This document shows positions 12,763 through 23,307 of a stretch of DNA of 64,000 bases, piece by piece (within the stretch, counting starts at the first letter, position 1; each line of letters starts with the position of its first letter). This DNA comes from Entomortierella parvispora. Its lineage: Eukaryota; Mortierellomycota; Mortierellomycetes; Mortierellales; Mortierellaceae. The notes below the pieces were generated by a model that saw only the letters and a program-made list of their open reading frames with translations, ran no database searches and was not told where the DNA came from. The stretch spans positions 4,340,001-4,404,000 of the forward strand of contig OY752140.1 in the NCBI GenBank assembly GCA_963573315.1, written 5' to 3'. A program made the position numbers and the translations under genes.

Positions 12763-13498
12763 GTATGGGGGTGTATGTCGGTGTATGTACGTGTGTGTGT
12801 ATGTATGGTGAGTATGTGGGTAAATATGTAGGAATGTATTATGAGAACAAAGAACAGATGATGTGAGTCAACTGGGCAAGGCAGGGATGAAGGAAGAAGG
12901 AAGGAATGATGAGACACCAAACTACAGTGCAATATGCGGCAGTTCGTCGCGTTGACCGAGGGAGAGAAAAGGCGAGTGAAAGAGAGACGGGGACGGAGAC
13001 GGAGACACACAGAGAGGGAGAGAAAGAGAGAGGAAAGAGAGAAGGGCGAAGGGCGACAAAGAGAGAGCGCAAGAGGAAGAGAGTGGACGGAGAATGAAGT
13101 TCGTTGGATGTATGCGAGCAAGCAAAGAAAAGAAAAGGAAAAGAAAGGAAAAGAAAACACACACTGACGAGAAAGACAAGAGCGGAGGGACGGACAGATG
13201 ACAAGACAAGGAGAGAATAAGGATGGACAATCAATGCAATGCAAAGAGAGATGAAAGCGAGAGACGACCTTCCTCCTCCTCCACCTCCGCAAGTGGACAG
13301 ACCACTCAGAAAAGAGCGACACGCAGCAGGGACGATGGTCGAAGGACGCGCGCACAGGTCACGTGCATCCCTCATCCCCTCTTCCTGTCCTCCTTCTCCT
13401 CCTTGTCCTCCTTGTGTGTCTTTCTCTCTCGCCTCTTTTCTACTCTTTCTCCTGCCTCTTGTCTCCCTCGTCCTTTCCCCTCGACCATTCCTTCCATC
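12763..13498. promoter_or_regulatory. Divergent promoter region between RasGEF 2 (-) and the GH31 glucosidase (+)
   Basis: Head-to-head gene starts leave 736 bp. It contains a GTGTATGTATG-type repeat next to the RasGEF start, a long purine-rich (AGAG/GAAA) tract at about 12950-13200, and CACGTG at 13360-13365 in the context GGTCACGTGC. Long open frames across the tract are Arg/Glu/Lys- or Ser/Leu-rich and reflect the purine skew, not genes. Confidence 0.45.
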
Positions 13499-16400
13499 AT
13501 GGCAGATTCTTCTGGCAGCCCACGCAAACGCAAAAGCAAAAGCAACAGCAAAAGCAAAAGCAACCACAGCTTCAACACCACTAGACTTCTCTCTTCTGCT
13601 CCCACACACCTTAACCATGCTGCAGACTATCGCATCGCTCCTGATTCCCTGCCCCTTCCACACGACACACCCCTTCCTCTCGGCCTCCACACCCCCCTTG
13701 TCCTCGACCTCGAATTGGCCCGGCCCGCCGCCTTGCCCTGCAGCTTTGGACCCGACCCTCCTCTCCTTTCTCTCTCCCTTACTGCCCAGTCATCGTACCG
13801 ACTTCGTCTCGAGATCGAGAATTCTGGTAAAACCCCCTGGCGGGTTCCTACCTCCATCGTACCTCGATACCCTGCTTCTTCAAGTGACTCGCTGGACCTC
13901 CAGTACTCTGTTTTTTGGACCGATCCGGGCTCGTTCTCGCCCGAGATCAGGAGAGCTTCCACAGGCGAACGTCTCTTTGGTGGAAGAGGAATGGGTCTGA
14001 CGATGAAAGATCAGTTCTTGGAATTCTCGACGCGGGTTGGGTCTGAAGAGGGCCGAGGCGAGGCCCATCTCTTTGGACTGGGTGAGAACGTGGGTCGCTT
14101 CCGCCGCCAGCCTGGAACAGTGACGACGCTCTGGGCACGCGACTGTCCCTGCAACGAAGGTGACAACTTGTACGGAAGTCATCCGTTCTATCTGGAGGTG
14201 CTCCCCAGCGGGCAAGCGCACGGTGTGGTAGGTTCTTTTTCTCGTTTTTGCGAATCGCATCCACGGTCGTCACGATGACCCGTCCGTGTCTCGGGCTTGA
14301 AAGTCAAAAGATTTCATATCTTAGGTTCATCACAATTGTGGCAAAGCACCCGCCTGATCTGTGCGTTTGCACTAGTCTCTGGCGGACATTAGAAAGGGAA
14401 AATAGGATTCATTATTACGTCTGACCTCTTTTTTGCCTCTTCTCATCGATGCCTGCTGTAGCTCCTGATGAACTCCAACGGAATGGATATTCTTTTGTCG
14501 CCTAACGGAGACACGCTCACCTACAGGATCATTGGAGGCTCGATTGAGCTCTATATCCTGACTGGCCCATCACCGCAGAACGTCGTGCAACAGTACACTG
14601 AGCTCATTGGACGGCCCTGCATGCCTCCTTTCTGGAGTCTGGGTATGGGTCAATGCCGCTGGGGATACGACACTCTGGACAAGGTCAAGACTGTCGTAGC
14701 TGAATACAGGAAACACGACTTACCTCTCGAGAGCATTTGGATCGACATTGAGTAAGTTTATCTTTTGTATCCTCCGGTTGATCCTGTCCACTTGTTTTTC
14801 TTGGCTAACGAGTATACCTTGCATGTCAGCTACATGGATGAATACAAGTGCTTCACTGTCGATGAGGGCCGATTCCCACTCAAGGAATTTGCTACATTTG
14901 TGGAGGATCTACAGGCTAATGATCAGCATCTAGTGATGATTCTCGATCCTGGCATCAAGTTACAATACCGGTCTGGACTCTACGAACCGTACGACGAAGG
15001 AGTTGCCAAGAGCCTGTTTATCAAACGCAAGGTCAAAGAAGGAGAAGAGTTCCCGGATGAGCAGAACCACTCTGCTGGCGATCTTGTCGACTTTGTTGGC
15101 AAGGTATGGCCTGGAAAAACGACCTTCCCCGATTGGTTCCATCCTGATGCACAGTCGTATTGGGTAAAGTACATTTCCGAATGGCATCGTAAAATACCAT
15201 TCTCCGGCTTGTGGATCGATATGAACGAAAACGCAAGTTTCCACGATGGCGACTGCTCTCATATCGAATCCTCCGAGGACCGACCCGTTCAACTCTCTGA
15301 CTTCACAGCAGCAGAACCAAATGATCAAGAAGAGGATTTGGAGGTAGTCATGGTTCAACCCCAGCATCAACGGCAGCCTCAGAACAAGAAGGCAAAGTCT
15401 ACTGCAGTCAGGATAGGTAATGGCCTGGATGACTTTGACGTCGAGAATACCCATGTTCAATCCAACCGTGTCCACCATCTGCAGCCTAAAGACGCCTTGG
15501 CAATGCAAGAGCGCATTCATGATCACCAATCTCAGAACCATGGCCATGACACTGCCTCAGTCTCCCGATCGCCAACTAAAGAGGCAAAGGAAAGACGAGG
15601 TGAAAGAGCTCACTCTCAGAAGAAACCACCAGTTGTATATAGCAATCCGAATCAGCCTCCCTACAGGATCAACAACAACAGCGAGTACGCTGGTCTGAAC
15701 TATCGGACAGTCTCAGCAGATGCTATCCACCATGGAGGAATATTAGAGTATGACGCCCACAACCTTTCCGGTCATATGGAAGGTATAGCCACCTACGCTG
15801 CCTTGAGGACGCTGGAGCCATTTAAAAAACCCTTTATTCTGTCACGCAGCACATTCATAGGATCAGGACAGTATGTTGTCAAGTGGTTAGGCGACAATTG
15901 GTCAAGATATTCGGACATGCGTGCCTCCATCGCGGGTCTCCTGAACTTTCAGCTCTTTGGTATCAGCATGGTCGGCGCAGACGTTGGTGGATTCGGAGAT
16001 GCCGCTACAGAGGAGCTGTTGATCCGCTGGCATCAATTGGGCGCATTTTACCCTTTTGTCCGGAATCACAATTGCATTGTCAATCCGCCCCAGGAACCCT
16101 ACACCTCTCAGCCGTTGACTGATGTCACACGAACTTACCTGAACATGCGCTATCGGCTGCTGCCATTCTGGTATACGCTCTTTTATCAGTCAAACCAGAA
16201 CGGACATATGGTCTGTTCGCCCCTGTGGGTCTTGGGCCCTTCCGATGAGTCGTTGCTAAAGGTGGACGACCAGTTCCTTGTTGGGACAAGTGTTTTGGTG
16301 TCTCCAGTGTTAAAGCCGGGGCAATCGACTGTGAAGGCTAGATTTCCTCGAGGTCGATGGTATGACCTGCACTCTGGGCTTCTTAAGATCTTTGTGCAGT

Positions 16401-17080
16401 CCGATCATGACAGTCTGATTTTTGAAATCGATGCACCCTTGTCCAAAATTCCGGTGCATCTTCGTGGTGGGCAGATTCTTCCATGTGCAAGCATTGAGTC
16501 CCCATCCCTGTTTATGACAACAGCCCAGGCAAGAAAGGCGCCACTCGAAGTCATAGTTGCGTTGGATGAGCTGGGTCGAGCAACGGGGGAATATTATCAT
16601 GACGACGACTCCTTCGAACCTTTGGATGGCACCTTGGTCAAGATGAGGGCTCGTCCCGGCGTGCTGACTTTAACGCCCACCAGAGCAGCAGAGTGCAGAC
16701 ACTATTACCAAGGGGATCAGGAAGAGACCAATCCGTTCTCGCAACCACCAGGAGTGCGGTCGAGCTTTGTTTCTGCTGTGACTATCTGGGGTGTAGGACT
16801 GGACAAGGCCATCGAAGGGCAGGTGAAGATGGCAAGGGCCGGCTCAAGTAGCAAGGTCGACCCTCATCTTGTGCGGGTTTCGATTGTACATCGACCAGAA
16901 ACTGGTACAACGACGCTGCAACATCAGCGCGACCTTCGAGCAGTGTCGAAAGACGAGTTTGGGGTAACTTGGAGCGCAGAGACAGCCCAGTTGAGGATCA
17001 CACTGAAAAGGAGTCGGGGGCTGGAGGTGCGTGGAAACGAAGCCTTGGAGGTGGATTGGGCGGACGCGTTGATGGCCTAG
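13499..17080 (+). CDS. Glycoside hydrolase family 31 alpha-glucosidase
   Basis: Hydrolyses terminal alpha-linked glucose with retention. Exons: 13499-14227, 14462-14751, 14830-17080; 1,089 aa. The intron after exon 2 splits the canonical IDIDYM motif (WIDID|YMDEY), which fixes the splice. Catalytic nucleophile Asp470 lies in GLWIDMNE and the acid/base Asp695 in WLGDNW; GADVGGFG and FVRNHN follow. N-terminal GH31 features include LFGLGENVG and LYGSHPFYLEV. Residues of about 485-615 form a low-complexity Ser/Gln/His insertion between the two catalytic elements. The chosen start, MADSSGSPRKRKSK, has no signal peptide. Either the enzyme is cytosolic or the true start lies in an unseen upstream exon. 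Its substrate (maltose-type, glycogen, N-glycan) cannot be told. Confidence 0.9.
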
Positions 17081-17487
17081 GTACTATAACAATAATAATG
17101 GAATAAAACCTTGTTGAAGAGTATTGTGATGGCACAGAAATAAACAGAAACAATTGAGGGAGCCCACAGGGCGACGGCGGTTGACGTGGCGTTGGAGCAG
17201 TGCCGATGGAGATGACCAAATGAAAGAGAGAGACAGCCAGGAGGGCGAAGTCTCAGTTGTTTCCCTCTCCCAGAAATAATTGATTGTGTTCCCAGGAACA
17301 AAACCAAACAGCCAAGAGACAAGAGACGCCGTTGTCTTTTACTTTTGTTCGTCTGCCATCCACCATCCACCATCCATCATCCCATCTCGATCCGCTACAT
17401 CTCTATCATCCTTGTCTCCCCGCAGCCTCAGGCGCTCATCTCCCTTGACTCGCCCGTGTCATCTCCTTCTTTTCCTCCTCTTCTTAC
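17081..17487. other. GH31 3' UTR and ERO1 upstream region
   Basis: About 400 bp without a gene. AATAAA at 17102-17107, 21 bases after the GH31 stop, is a plausible polyadenylation signal. The second half is pyrimidine-rich (CCATCCACC repeats, CTCC tracts), typical of the start of the ERO1 transcript. Confidence 0.5.
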
Positions 17488-20366
17488 ATGCACCATCTCA
17501 AATGGGCTCGGCCGTCGTCGAGGACCCTGCTGCCGCTTTTGCTTCTCTTCCTCCTCGATACACTGTATCCGATCGCACCCATCCTCATCCCTGCAGCAGC
17601 CTCGCTCTCTCTTGGCTCGCCCGTCAACCGACCCTGGGCCGGTGGTCTTAATCTCGCTCACACCAGCGCCAATCATCCTCACGACGATTCACACTCTCAC
17701 AGCAGAAAGAACAGGCGTGTCAACGTACCCTTCTTTGTAGATCACTTGGTTGCCCAGCAAAGGAAACGCCGGCAAGAGTCATCCTTGTCTTCGAGTCCTT
17801 CTTCACTTTCTGCAGATTCAACTCAGCCAGAGCACGATCATACGCTACACAAGGCGGGGCATTGTCGGGTAACAACGATTCTGAAGATGACAAATTCAAA
17901 CGTTTTTTTTTTTGCGCCTGGTCTCCGCCCTCCCCTTTTTTGAATGTGTGGGTCGTTTTACTCAACTCGTTCGTCCGTCCCCTGACCATGCTAGCAATCA
18001 ATGCAGATCGAAAACTCAATATGCGACTATGATGCGGTTGAAAAAGTCAACGACGAGATGCGAGTCCAGCTCAGGACGATTGTGCAGCAGAAGTTCTTTC
18101 GTTATTACAAGGTACGGATGCGAGACTCATGCTTCAGGATCGGATTGTAATCGGCTGCTGTCCTTGCTAACTCAAATCCTGGTCATTCTTCCTGCACCAT
18201 TCGTACAACCTTCCAGCTAAATCTGTATGAGAGCTGCCCATTTTGGACCGAAAACCACCTTTGCATGAACCCTGACTGCGGAGTCGCACTGGTGGACGAG
18301 GTACTGTAGTTATTGATCGCTTGGTGTGGTTGCTTGTAGCCCTGAACGCCCACTCATATGCTTGAAATAATAATAGCAAAACATTCCCCAGGAGTGGACC
18401 AGTGCCGCCCTCGGAGCCCTTGCGTCTCCCAAGAATGGAGAGGTAAGAGAGGTGACGGGATTCTCATCATTGCTTGGTGAAGATGGAGCTGACAGTTTGC
18501 AACACAATACACTCCATTTCTAGCTCTTTCACCCCTTCAAGAGCTGTAATCTCAAGGACCAGGATTTCTGTCAAGTGGATGATGAGGCAAGTTCCGAGGT
18601 AGTGTACGTAGATCTGATCGCGAATCCTGAACGCTTTACCGGGTATGCAGGACCATCAGCGGCGAAAGTGTGGAGCGCCATTTACAACGAAAACTGCTTC
18701 AATGTCGCCCAGAGAATGCAGTTAGACTCGGACTGTGAACAATGTTCTCTGGATCGCGAGTCGGAGGCCGAGGAACTACAGGAGCTGCTTCAAACCTCTG
18801 CACAAACGGGATTTTCAATGGCTCGAAACCCAGCTGCCATCCCCTTGGTTCCATCAGAGCCAGTACACGCGCACGATCATCAACGCAATCATGATACAAA
18901 GACAAGGACTTCAGCTTCTGCAGATATGTCGAAGGCATTCGATCCGATTAGTCCCCTGACGGCTGGAGCTGCACAGGACGATGAAATTTGCTTGGAGAAG
19001 CGGGTCTTTTACAGGATGATTTCTGGTCTGCATGCTTCCATCTCCATTCATATTTGTGACGAATATCTCAACCAAAGTACAGGCGTATGGGTAGGTTAAC
19101 AAACACTGTGCTGCTGGCTGAGTGACTTTTTTTTCACAGTCTAACTTTTATCGTATATAATCAGGGACCAAACTTGGATTGTTTTATCTCCAGGGTTGGC
19201 GCACATCCGGACCGCCTCGAGAACATCTACTTTGACTATGCCATTCTTGTCCGTGCCGTCACCAAGTTGTCGGGATACTTGAAGGACTACGAATTTTGCA
19301 CTGGCAACGCCGAAGAGGATGCTGGAGTCAAGGTAGTGTTCTGGACTTGGGAGGCGGATAAAATTTCAGGCTCGTTCTTTGCTCATCAGGGGGTTGGTAC
19401 TGACTTTTGTTCAAATATCCTTACCTGAAAACTGTTAGGAGATGGTAGATAGATTGATCGAGACGGCAACTCGATCTCCAGCTATTTTTGACGAAAAGGC
19501 CATGTTTGTGGGACCAGAGGCGCAGGCGTTGAAGATGGAGTTCCGAGACCACTTTAGGAATATTACCAAGATTGTTTCGTGTGTCGGATGCGAGAAATGC
19601 AGACTCTGGGGCAAAGTCCAAACATCGGGTCTTGGCACGGCTTTGAAGGTCTTGTTTTCATACAATGATGAGCACTTAAAGTAAGCACTGAATCGAAATT
19701 GAACGCAGGTTTGCATCTCAAAACCTAGGGGCTTTATTGACTAATATCGACTCTTTTGCTCCGGTGGTTGATTTTAGCCCTATCAAGAATCCCAACCTTC
19801 TTCAGAGAACAGAGATTGTGGCCTTGTTTAACACGTTTAACAGGCTTTCCGAAAGCGTCGAGTCGATAGCCCGCTTCAGGACGCTCTACATGAACACCCT
19901 TGGCTCTTCTCATACAGACCATAGGAGCGATGGCCGACGTGGTGATGGGCCTAGGTCTTCCGTCTTGAACCAGTCAATGGACGGTCAATCCACCCAGTCT
20001 AGGCCGCCTGCCAAGAAGTCGGCAAAGAGTCACGTCGTTTCGGTCAATAGCCACCGTCAGAAAGAAGAAGAATCAGTTATTTTCAAGAAGACTGGTAGTG
20101 CGGAAGATCAAGCGGAAGCTCCGACTTCACCAAAACAAACAGGAACTAGAACCGCAGAGAGATCGATGGAGACAGGATCGCTGCCTGGTTTGGCCTCGGT
20201 ACGCGAGGCGTTACTGGAGCTGGGTCGTCAGCCACTCCAGCTTGTGTGGGGCAATGGTGACATTGTTGGAACCCGCGACCGATACCCGTATGGCGACCCA
20301 CGACCAGACTCAGCAGCAGCAGCAGCTGGCGAGGATGGCCAAGGCACCCGTGCAGACGGAGCATGA
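17488..20366 (+). CDS. ERO1: Endoplasmic reticulum thiol oxidase Ero1
   Basis: FAD-dependent oxidase that reoxidises protein disulfide isomerase in the ER lumen, passing electrons to oxygen. Exons: 17488-17868, 18007-18111, 18217-18300, 18392-18442, 18524-19090, 19165-19332, 19439-19680, 19709-20366; 751 aa. The start gives a hydrophobic signal segment ([15 protein letters not shown]). Key motifs: [17 protein letters not shown] and the shuttle pair Cys178-x4-Cys183 (CMNPDC); and the active-site CVGCEKC (Cys500/503/506) followed by [16 protein letters not shown], the FAD-site signature. A non-conserved insertion of about 100 residues sits before [18 protein letters not shown]. The C-terminal 130 residues or so are low complexity. 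The stop codon overlaps AATAAA, and a transposon begins 16 bp downstream. Confidence 0.95.
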
Positions 20367-20382
20367 ATAAAATTAAACTATT

Positions 20383-20409
20383 ATTATTGTGCCTTGCAGA
20401 AACTTTGTC
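20383..20409 (+). repeat. Left terminal inverted repeat of the transposon
   Basis: 27 bases identical to the reverse complement of 23281-23307. The similarity stops on both sides (outside: T versus A; inside: T versus G). Confidence 0.9.
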
Positions 20410-20508
20410 TTATCGGGGCCTGAATCGTTCAAATAAAATTATTGGGACAATTGATTAATTTTAGATCCCGGCCAAATAAAAAAACTACCGCGTTGACACC
20501 TGGCACTT

Positions 20509-20557
20509 GATTGTTGGGGCGGTTGGGGTAGAAGGGCCACTGTTGACCCCAACAATC
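20509..20557. repeat. Subterminal inverted repeat GATTGTTGGGG ... CCCCAACAATC
   Basis: Exact 11-base arms at 20509-20519 and 20547-20557, inside the left end of the transposon. A further ATTGTTGGGGC lies at 20650-20660. The motif could be a transposase-binding site or a hairpin. Confidence 0.65.
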
Positions 20558-20602
20558 GCGAGATAATATTCGCAGGCAAATCAACTGATATAGACAATCC
20601 CA

Positions 20603-20626
20603 TTTGTCGGAAAGCTTTCCGACAAA
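20603..20626. repeat. 24-bp perfect palindrome in the transposon 5' region
   Basis: Perfect two-fold symmetry centred on AAGCTT, with outer arms TTTGTCGG / CCGACAAA. It lies about 145 bp upstream of the transposase start, so it could be an operator-like site for a dimeric protein. The outer TTTGTC matches the inner end of the terminal repeat. Confidence 0.8.
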
Positions 20627-20748
20627 GGGGACCATTGTTATGGTGCAATATTGTTGGGGCTGTGACAACGCGATAAATGTGGAGACACTCTTTCGTGCAT
20701 CTTCCCTCATTTTCACTTTGCTGCCATGGCAAAATCTTCTGACTTCGC

Positions 20749-21809
20749 ATGGCAGCTGTTGTGCTCTACGATATCTATGGATTAGACTCGACTACAGTGG
20801 CCGCGCTTTTAAGCTGCTCTTACCGAAACGTGGAACGATGGTCCGGTAATTGCGCGTGCAAAGCAACAAGCGAGTGCTGGGTTGAAACTCTTGTCTCTAA
20901 CTTCATTTTCTTCTTGAAGAACAATTTAACAAAACTGGTACAGTAGAGCCCGCTCCACCAAGGGAACCGAAGCTGCGTTGGCCACCCGAGGTAGAATCTT
21001 TCGTTCGTGATTACATTGAGGGGCATCCGTGCTTTTTCATTGAGGAACTTCAAGATGAATTGAAGAAGAGATATCCGGATCTCCCGTCCTCCACTTCCAC
21101 CATCAGCCGGTACCTTCGATTTGATTTAAAGATGTCCCGCAAGATTCTGCAGAAGCGTGCAAGAGAAGCGCGACCAGGCGATATCGACTACTTCGAGTTC
21201 ACACTGGAGCAGGTGTACATGCATCCAGAGCAACTTGTGTTCATTGACGAAACGAGTAAGGATAGCCGAGCATCCGTCAGACACTTCGCTTGGTCGTTAA
21301 GGGGGACACCTGCGATCGTCAACCTACCCTTTTCCAGGGGCAAAAGGGTTTCTGCACTTGCATCTATGGACAGTGAAGGGTTCCTCGGATGGAGGATCAC
21401 AGCGGACACTTTTACTAGGAAGTCTTTTTATGAAGGATTTATAGAGGAAATTCTTCCGCACATCCAGCCATGGCCCATGCGCAATTCAATCGTGCTCATG
21501 GACAACGCGAGAATTCACATGTTTCAAGAGCTTGTAGAAGCTATACACTCAAGAGGAGCCCATATCTTCTTTCTTCCTCCTTATTGCCCACACATGAACC
21601 CAATTGAGTTTGGGTTTTCCAACGTAAAGACTTGGCTTCAACGACGTGCCAATCTGGTATTCAGCCACTATCCAAAAGATGTGCTGGATCTCACATTTCC
21701 AGCCTGTTCTCAACAAACCGTGACCGTCAACACTTTCCAGCACTGCGGATACTCTTCTGGTTTCCTGGACAAGGATAGATTTCGACAGGGAATAAAGGAT
21801 CGAAAGTAA
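20749..21809 (+). CDS. Tc1/mariner-like (IS630, DDE_3) transposase
   Basis: Cut-and-paste transposase of the 20383-23307 element. Two exons: 20749-20845 and 20947-21809 (319 aa), joining ...RNVERWS to EPAPPREPKLRW. The N-terminus is a helix-turn-helix (LDSTTVAALLSCSYRNVERW), followed by WPPEVESFVRDYI...CFFIEELQDEL. The catalytic domain has the three acidic positions in VFIDET, VLMDNARIH and PPYCPHMNPIEFGF (third acid Glu). The start is doubtful: an ATG at 20726 in another frame opens with a short peptide whose frame runs into this ORF after a one-base shift. The copy may therefore carry an N-terminal frameshift, or initiation may be at 20749. Confidence 0.85.
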
Positions 21810-21833
21810 AGGCTAGCCTAGCCATCATATAAT

Positions 21834-23102
21834 TCATTTATTTGATCTGCGAGTTCTGACTTCAGGGTCTAATGAAGACTGATCTGCAGTAGCCCGGCTT
21901 CTTGTGTTGCGAGATTGTGGTCGATCAGGAAGATCTAAGCTCCTCTTTTTTCCACCTGGCGGGACGACAGCTTCTGGCTCCTCCTGCATATCATCTTGAA
22001 CGTCAATTGGGGCCGAGTTATCGGTATCCTTAAGAGAGCCAGTTGAAGTTGTGGGACGTCTCCGTACTAGCCTTTCCTCCTCTTCCTCCTCCTCCTCTTC
22101 TTCTTCCTCTTCTTGATCGAGCGTCCTCTGGTTCGCCAGATACTCAGCATCAGGGTGTGGGTGGTCAACATCCTCCATATCTTCTTGAGGCGCAGGTGGA
22201 GGGGCAGGCGGATTTTCCATGAGACGCTGAAGCCCTTGTGACAAATCACAGCTTGGAAGTCCTAATGCTTTTTTGAGCGCATCCAGTGGAATTACAATGG
22301 GAAGCTTGGCAGAGGTGCCACTGATCCCCACCTCCAAGACAAATGATGATTGTGGTGTCCGTGGGCGCTGAAGTAGCCCTTCCTCTTGGTACTCTTGTCT
22401 TTGTCGATCGAGTGCCTCGGCCTGCAAGAAGGTAGCGCTGGTAGGAATTTCCAACGGCGTCTCTGGGGAAGGAATGCGATCAGGGTTTCGACTCAAATCC
22501 CTTGCTAGAAACTGCCTTGCTAACGGAGCCGTTATTGGTGTCGCGGAATCCAAAGCATTGTGGGCGTCTATAGCTTCAAGCGCTGCCCGGTAATTGGCAG
22601 CTGTTCCTCGATGAGTCCCTGTAGTAACACGCCCTCCACCACCACTGCCACTAGAAGCTCCGTGGGCTCTTTGGTTTAGGTAAATAAAGAGATGAACCAC
22701 GATGCCAATGTCTGTTTTCAGCCTGGTTGCCTCGTTCTTCCATGCCTGCTCAATACGGCCCTGTACAACGCCTTCGTCAAGCAGCTGAAACTTCCCTTGT
22801 CTGACGTTGTGGTAGGGCCTCAAGTATACATCACCCGAAGGCCACTCATATGCCTCTCCAGGGATACGAATCCGGTCGAGTTGTGTCTTGATGTGCGCCA
22901 CTAATACTCTGTACGAATCTCTGTCCGAGTGGAAGTCAACTTCTGGGATGCCACCAAACAAGTTTCGAAAACGTTTGATCTCGCGACAAGTTTTTGTTGG
23001 ATCACCAATGCGGAAGTTGATACCACATTGGATAGTTGCAGGGGGGTCGAACTGAGAGACAGACTCAGATGAGTTGTCATTGTCGTCAGTATTGTCCGCC
23101 AT
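21834..23102 (-). CDS. Second ORF of the transposon, function unknown
   Basis: A single uninterrupted 422-aa frame from an ATG at 23102, convergent with the transposase and inside the terminal repeats. I do not recognise a family. Visible features: acidic/Ser N-terminus, a compact N-terminal 150 residues (INFRIGDPTKTCREIKRFRN, HSDRDSYRVLVAHIKTQ, WKNEATRLKTDIGI), a Ser/Gly linker near residues 148-160, a segment of beta/Leu type (VLEVGISGTSAKLPIVI), a Pro-rich patch, a run of about fourteen Glu, and a basic Arg/Lys tail (GGKKRSL, TRSRATADQ, RTRRSNK) that could be a nuclear signal. The intact frame of this length suggests selection or recent insertion. Confidence 0.75.
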   Translation of the reverse strand: MADNTDDNDNSSESVSQFDPPATIQCGINFRIGDPTKTCREIKRFRNLFGGIPEVDFHSDRDSYRVLVAHIKTQLDRIRIPGEAYEWPSGDVYLRPYHNVRQGKFQLLDEGVVQGRIEQAWKNEATRLKTDIGIVVHLFIYLNQRAHGASSGSGGGGRVTTGTHRGTAANYRAALEAIDAHNALDSATPITAPLARQFLARDLSRNPDRIPSPETPLEIPTSATFLQAEALDRQRQEYQEEGLLQRPRTPQSSFVLEVGISGTSAKLPIVIPLDALKKALGLPSCDLSQGLQRLMENPPAPPPAPQEDMEDVDHPHPDAEYLANQRTLDQEEEEEEEEEEEEERLVRRRPTTSTGSLKDTDNSAPIDVQDDMQEEPEAVVPPGGKKRSLDLPDRPQSRNTRSRATADQSSLDPEVRTRRSNK

Positions 23103-23280
23103 GGGGGAGGAAAGGGGAAGTGGAAGGAAGGAAAAGAATGGAACAAAGACAAAGCCTAAAGAAAATGTTGTTGGGTCGATGGCAGTCCTATCAATCGATT
23201 AATTTGCGCTTTTATTTTTGTTTGATCAAATAAAGTTACCCCAATTAATATTTTTGCCCCAATAAAATAAAATTTTTATC

Positions 23281-23307
23281 GACAAAGTTTCTGCAAGGCA
23301 CAATAAT
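23281..23307 (-). repeat. Right terminal inverted repeat of the transposon
   Basis: Exact reverse complement of 20383-20409. Outside it the sequence is AT-rich (TAATAAAATAAAATAAG). Confidence 0.9.

Larger units (their letters stand above)
20383..23307. mobile_element. DNA transposon with 27-bp terminal inverted repeats, DDE transposase and a second convergent ORF
   Basis: Bounded by perfect 27-bp inverted repeats at 20383-20409 and 23281-23307 (outer end ATTATTGTGCC, inner end CTTTGTC). The 2,925-bp interior has one transposase (+) and one unknown ORF (-) whose stops are 24 bp apart. Both subterminal zones are AT-rich with dispersed TTGGGG/CCCCAA motifs. The DDE_3-type catalytic domain points to the Tc1/mariner-like (IS630) superfamily. 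Target-site duplication is unclear: TA is present next to the right end, but the left end reads CTATT. The element lies between ERO1 and the eIF4E gene and breaks no reading frame. Confidence 0.85.

Noticed and set aside
12839-13690. Long Ser/Leu/Arg-rich open frames on both strands of the divergent RasGEF2/GH31 promoter
   Set aside because: They follow the purine/pyrimidine skew, overlap the true GH31 exon 1 in another frame and show no domain.
22067-22249. Lys/Arg-rich frame inside the transposon's second ORF
   Set aside because: It is the alternative frame of the poly-glutamate tract.
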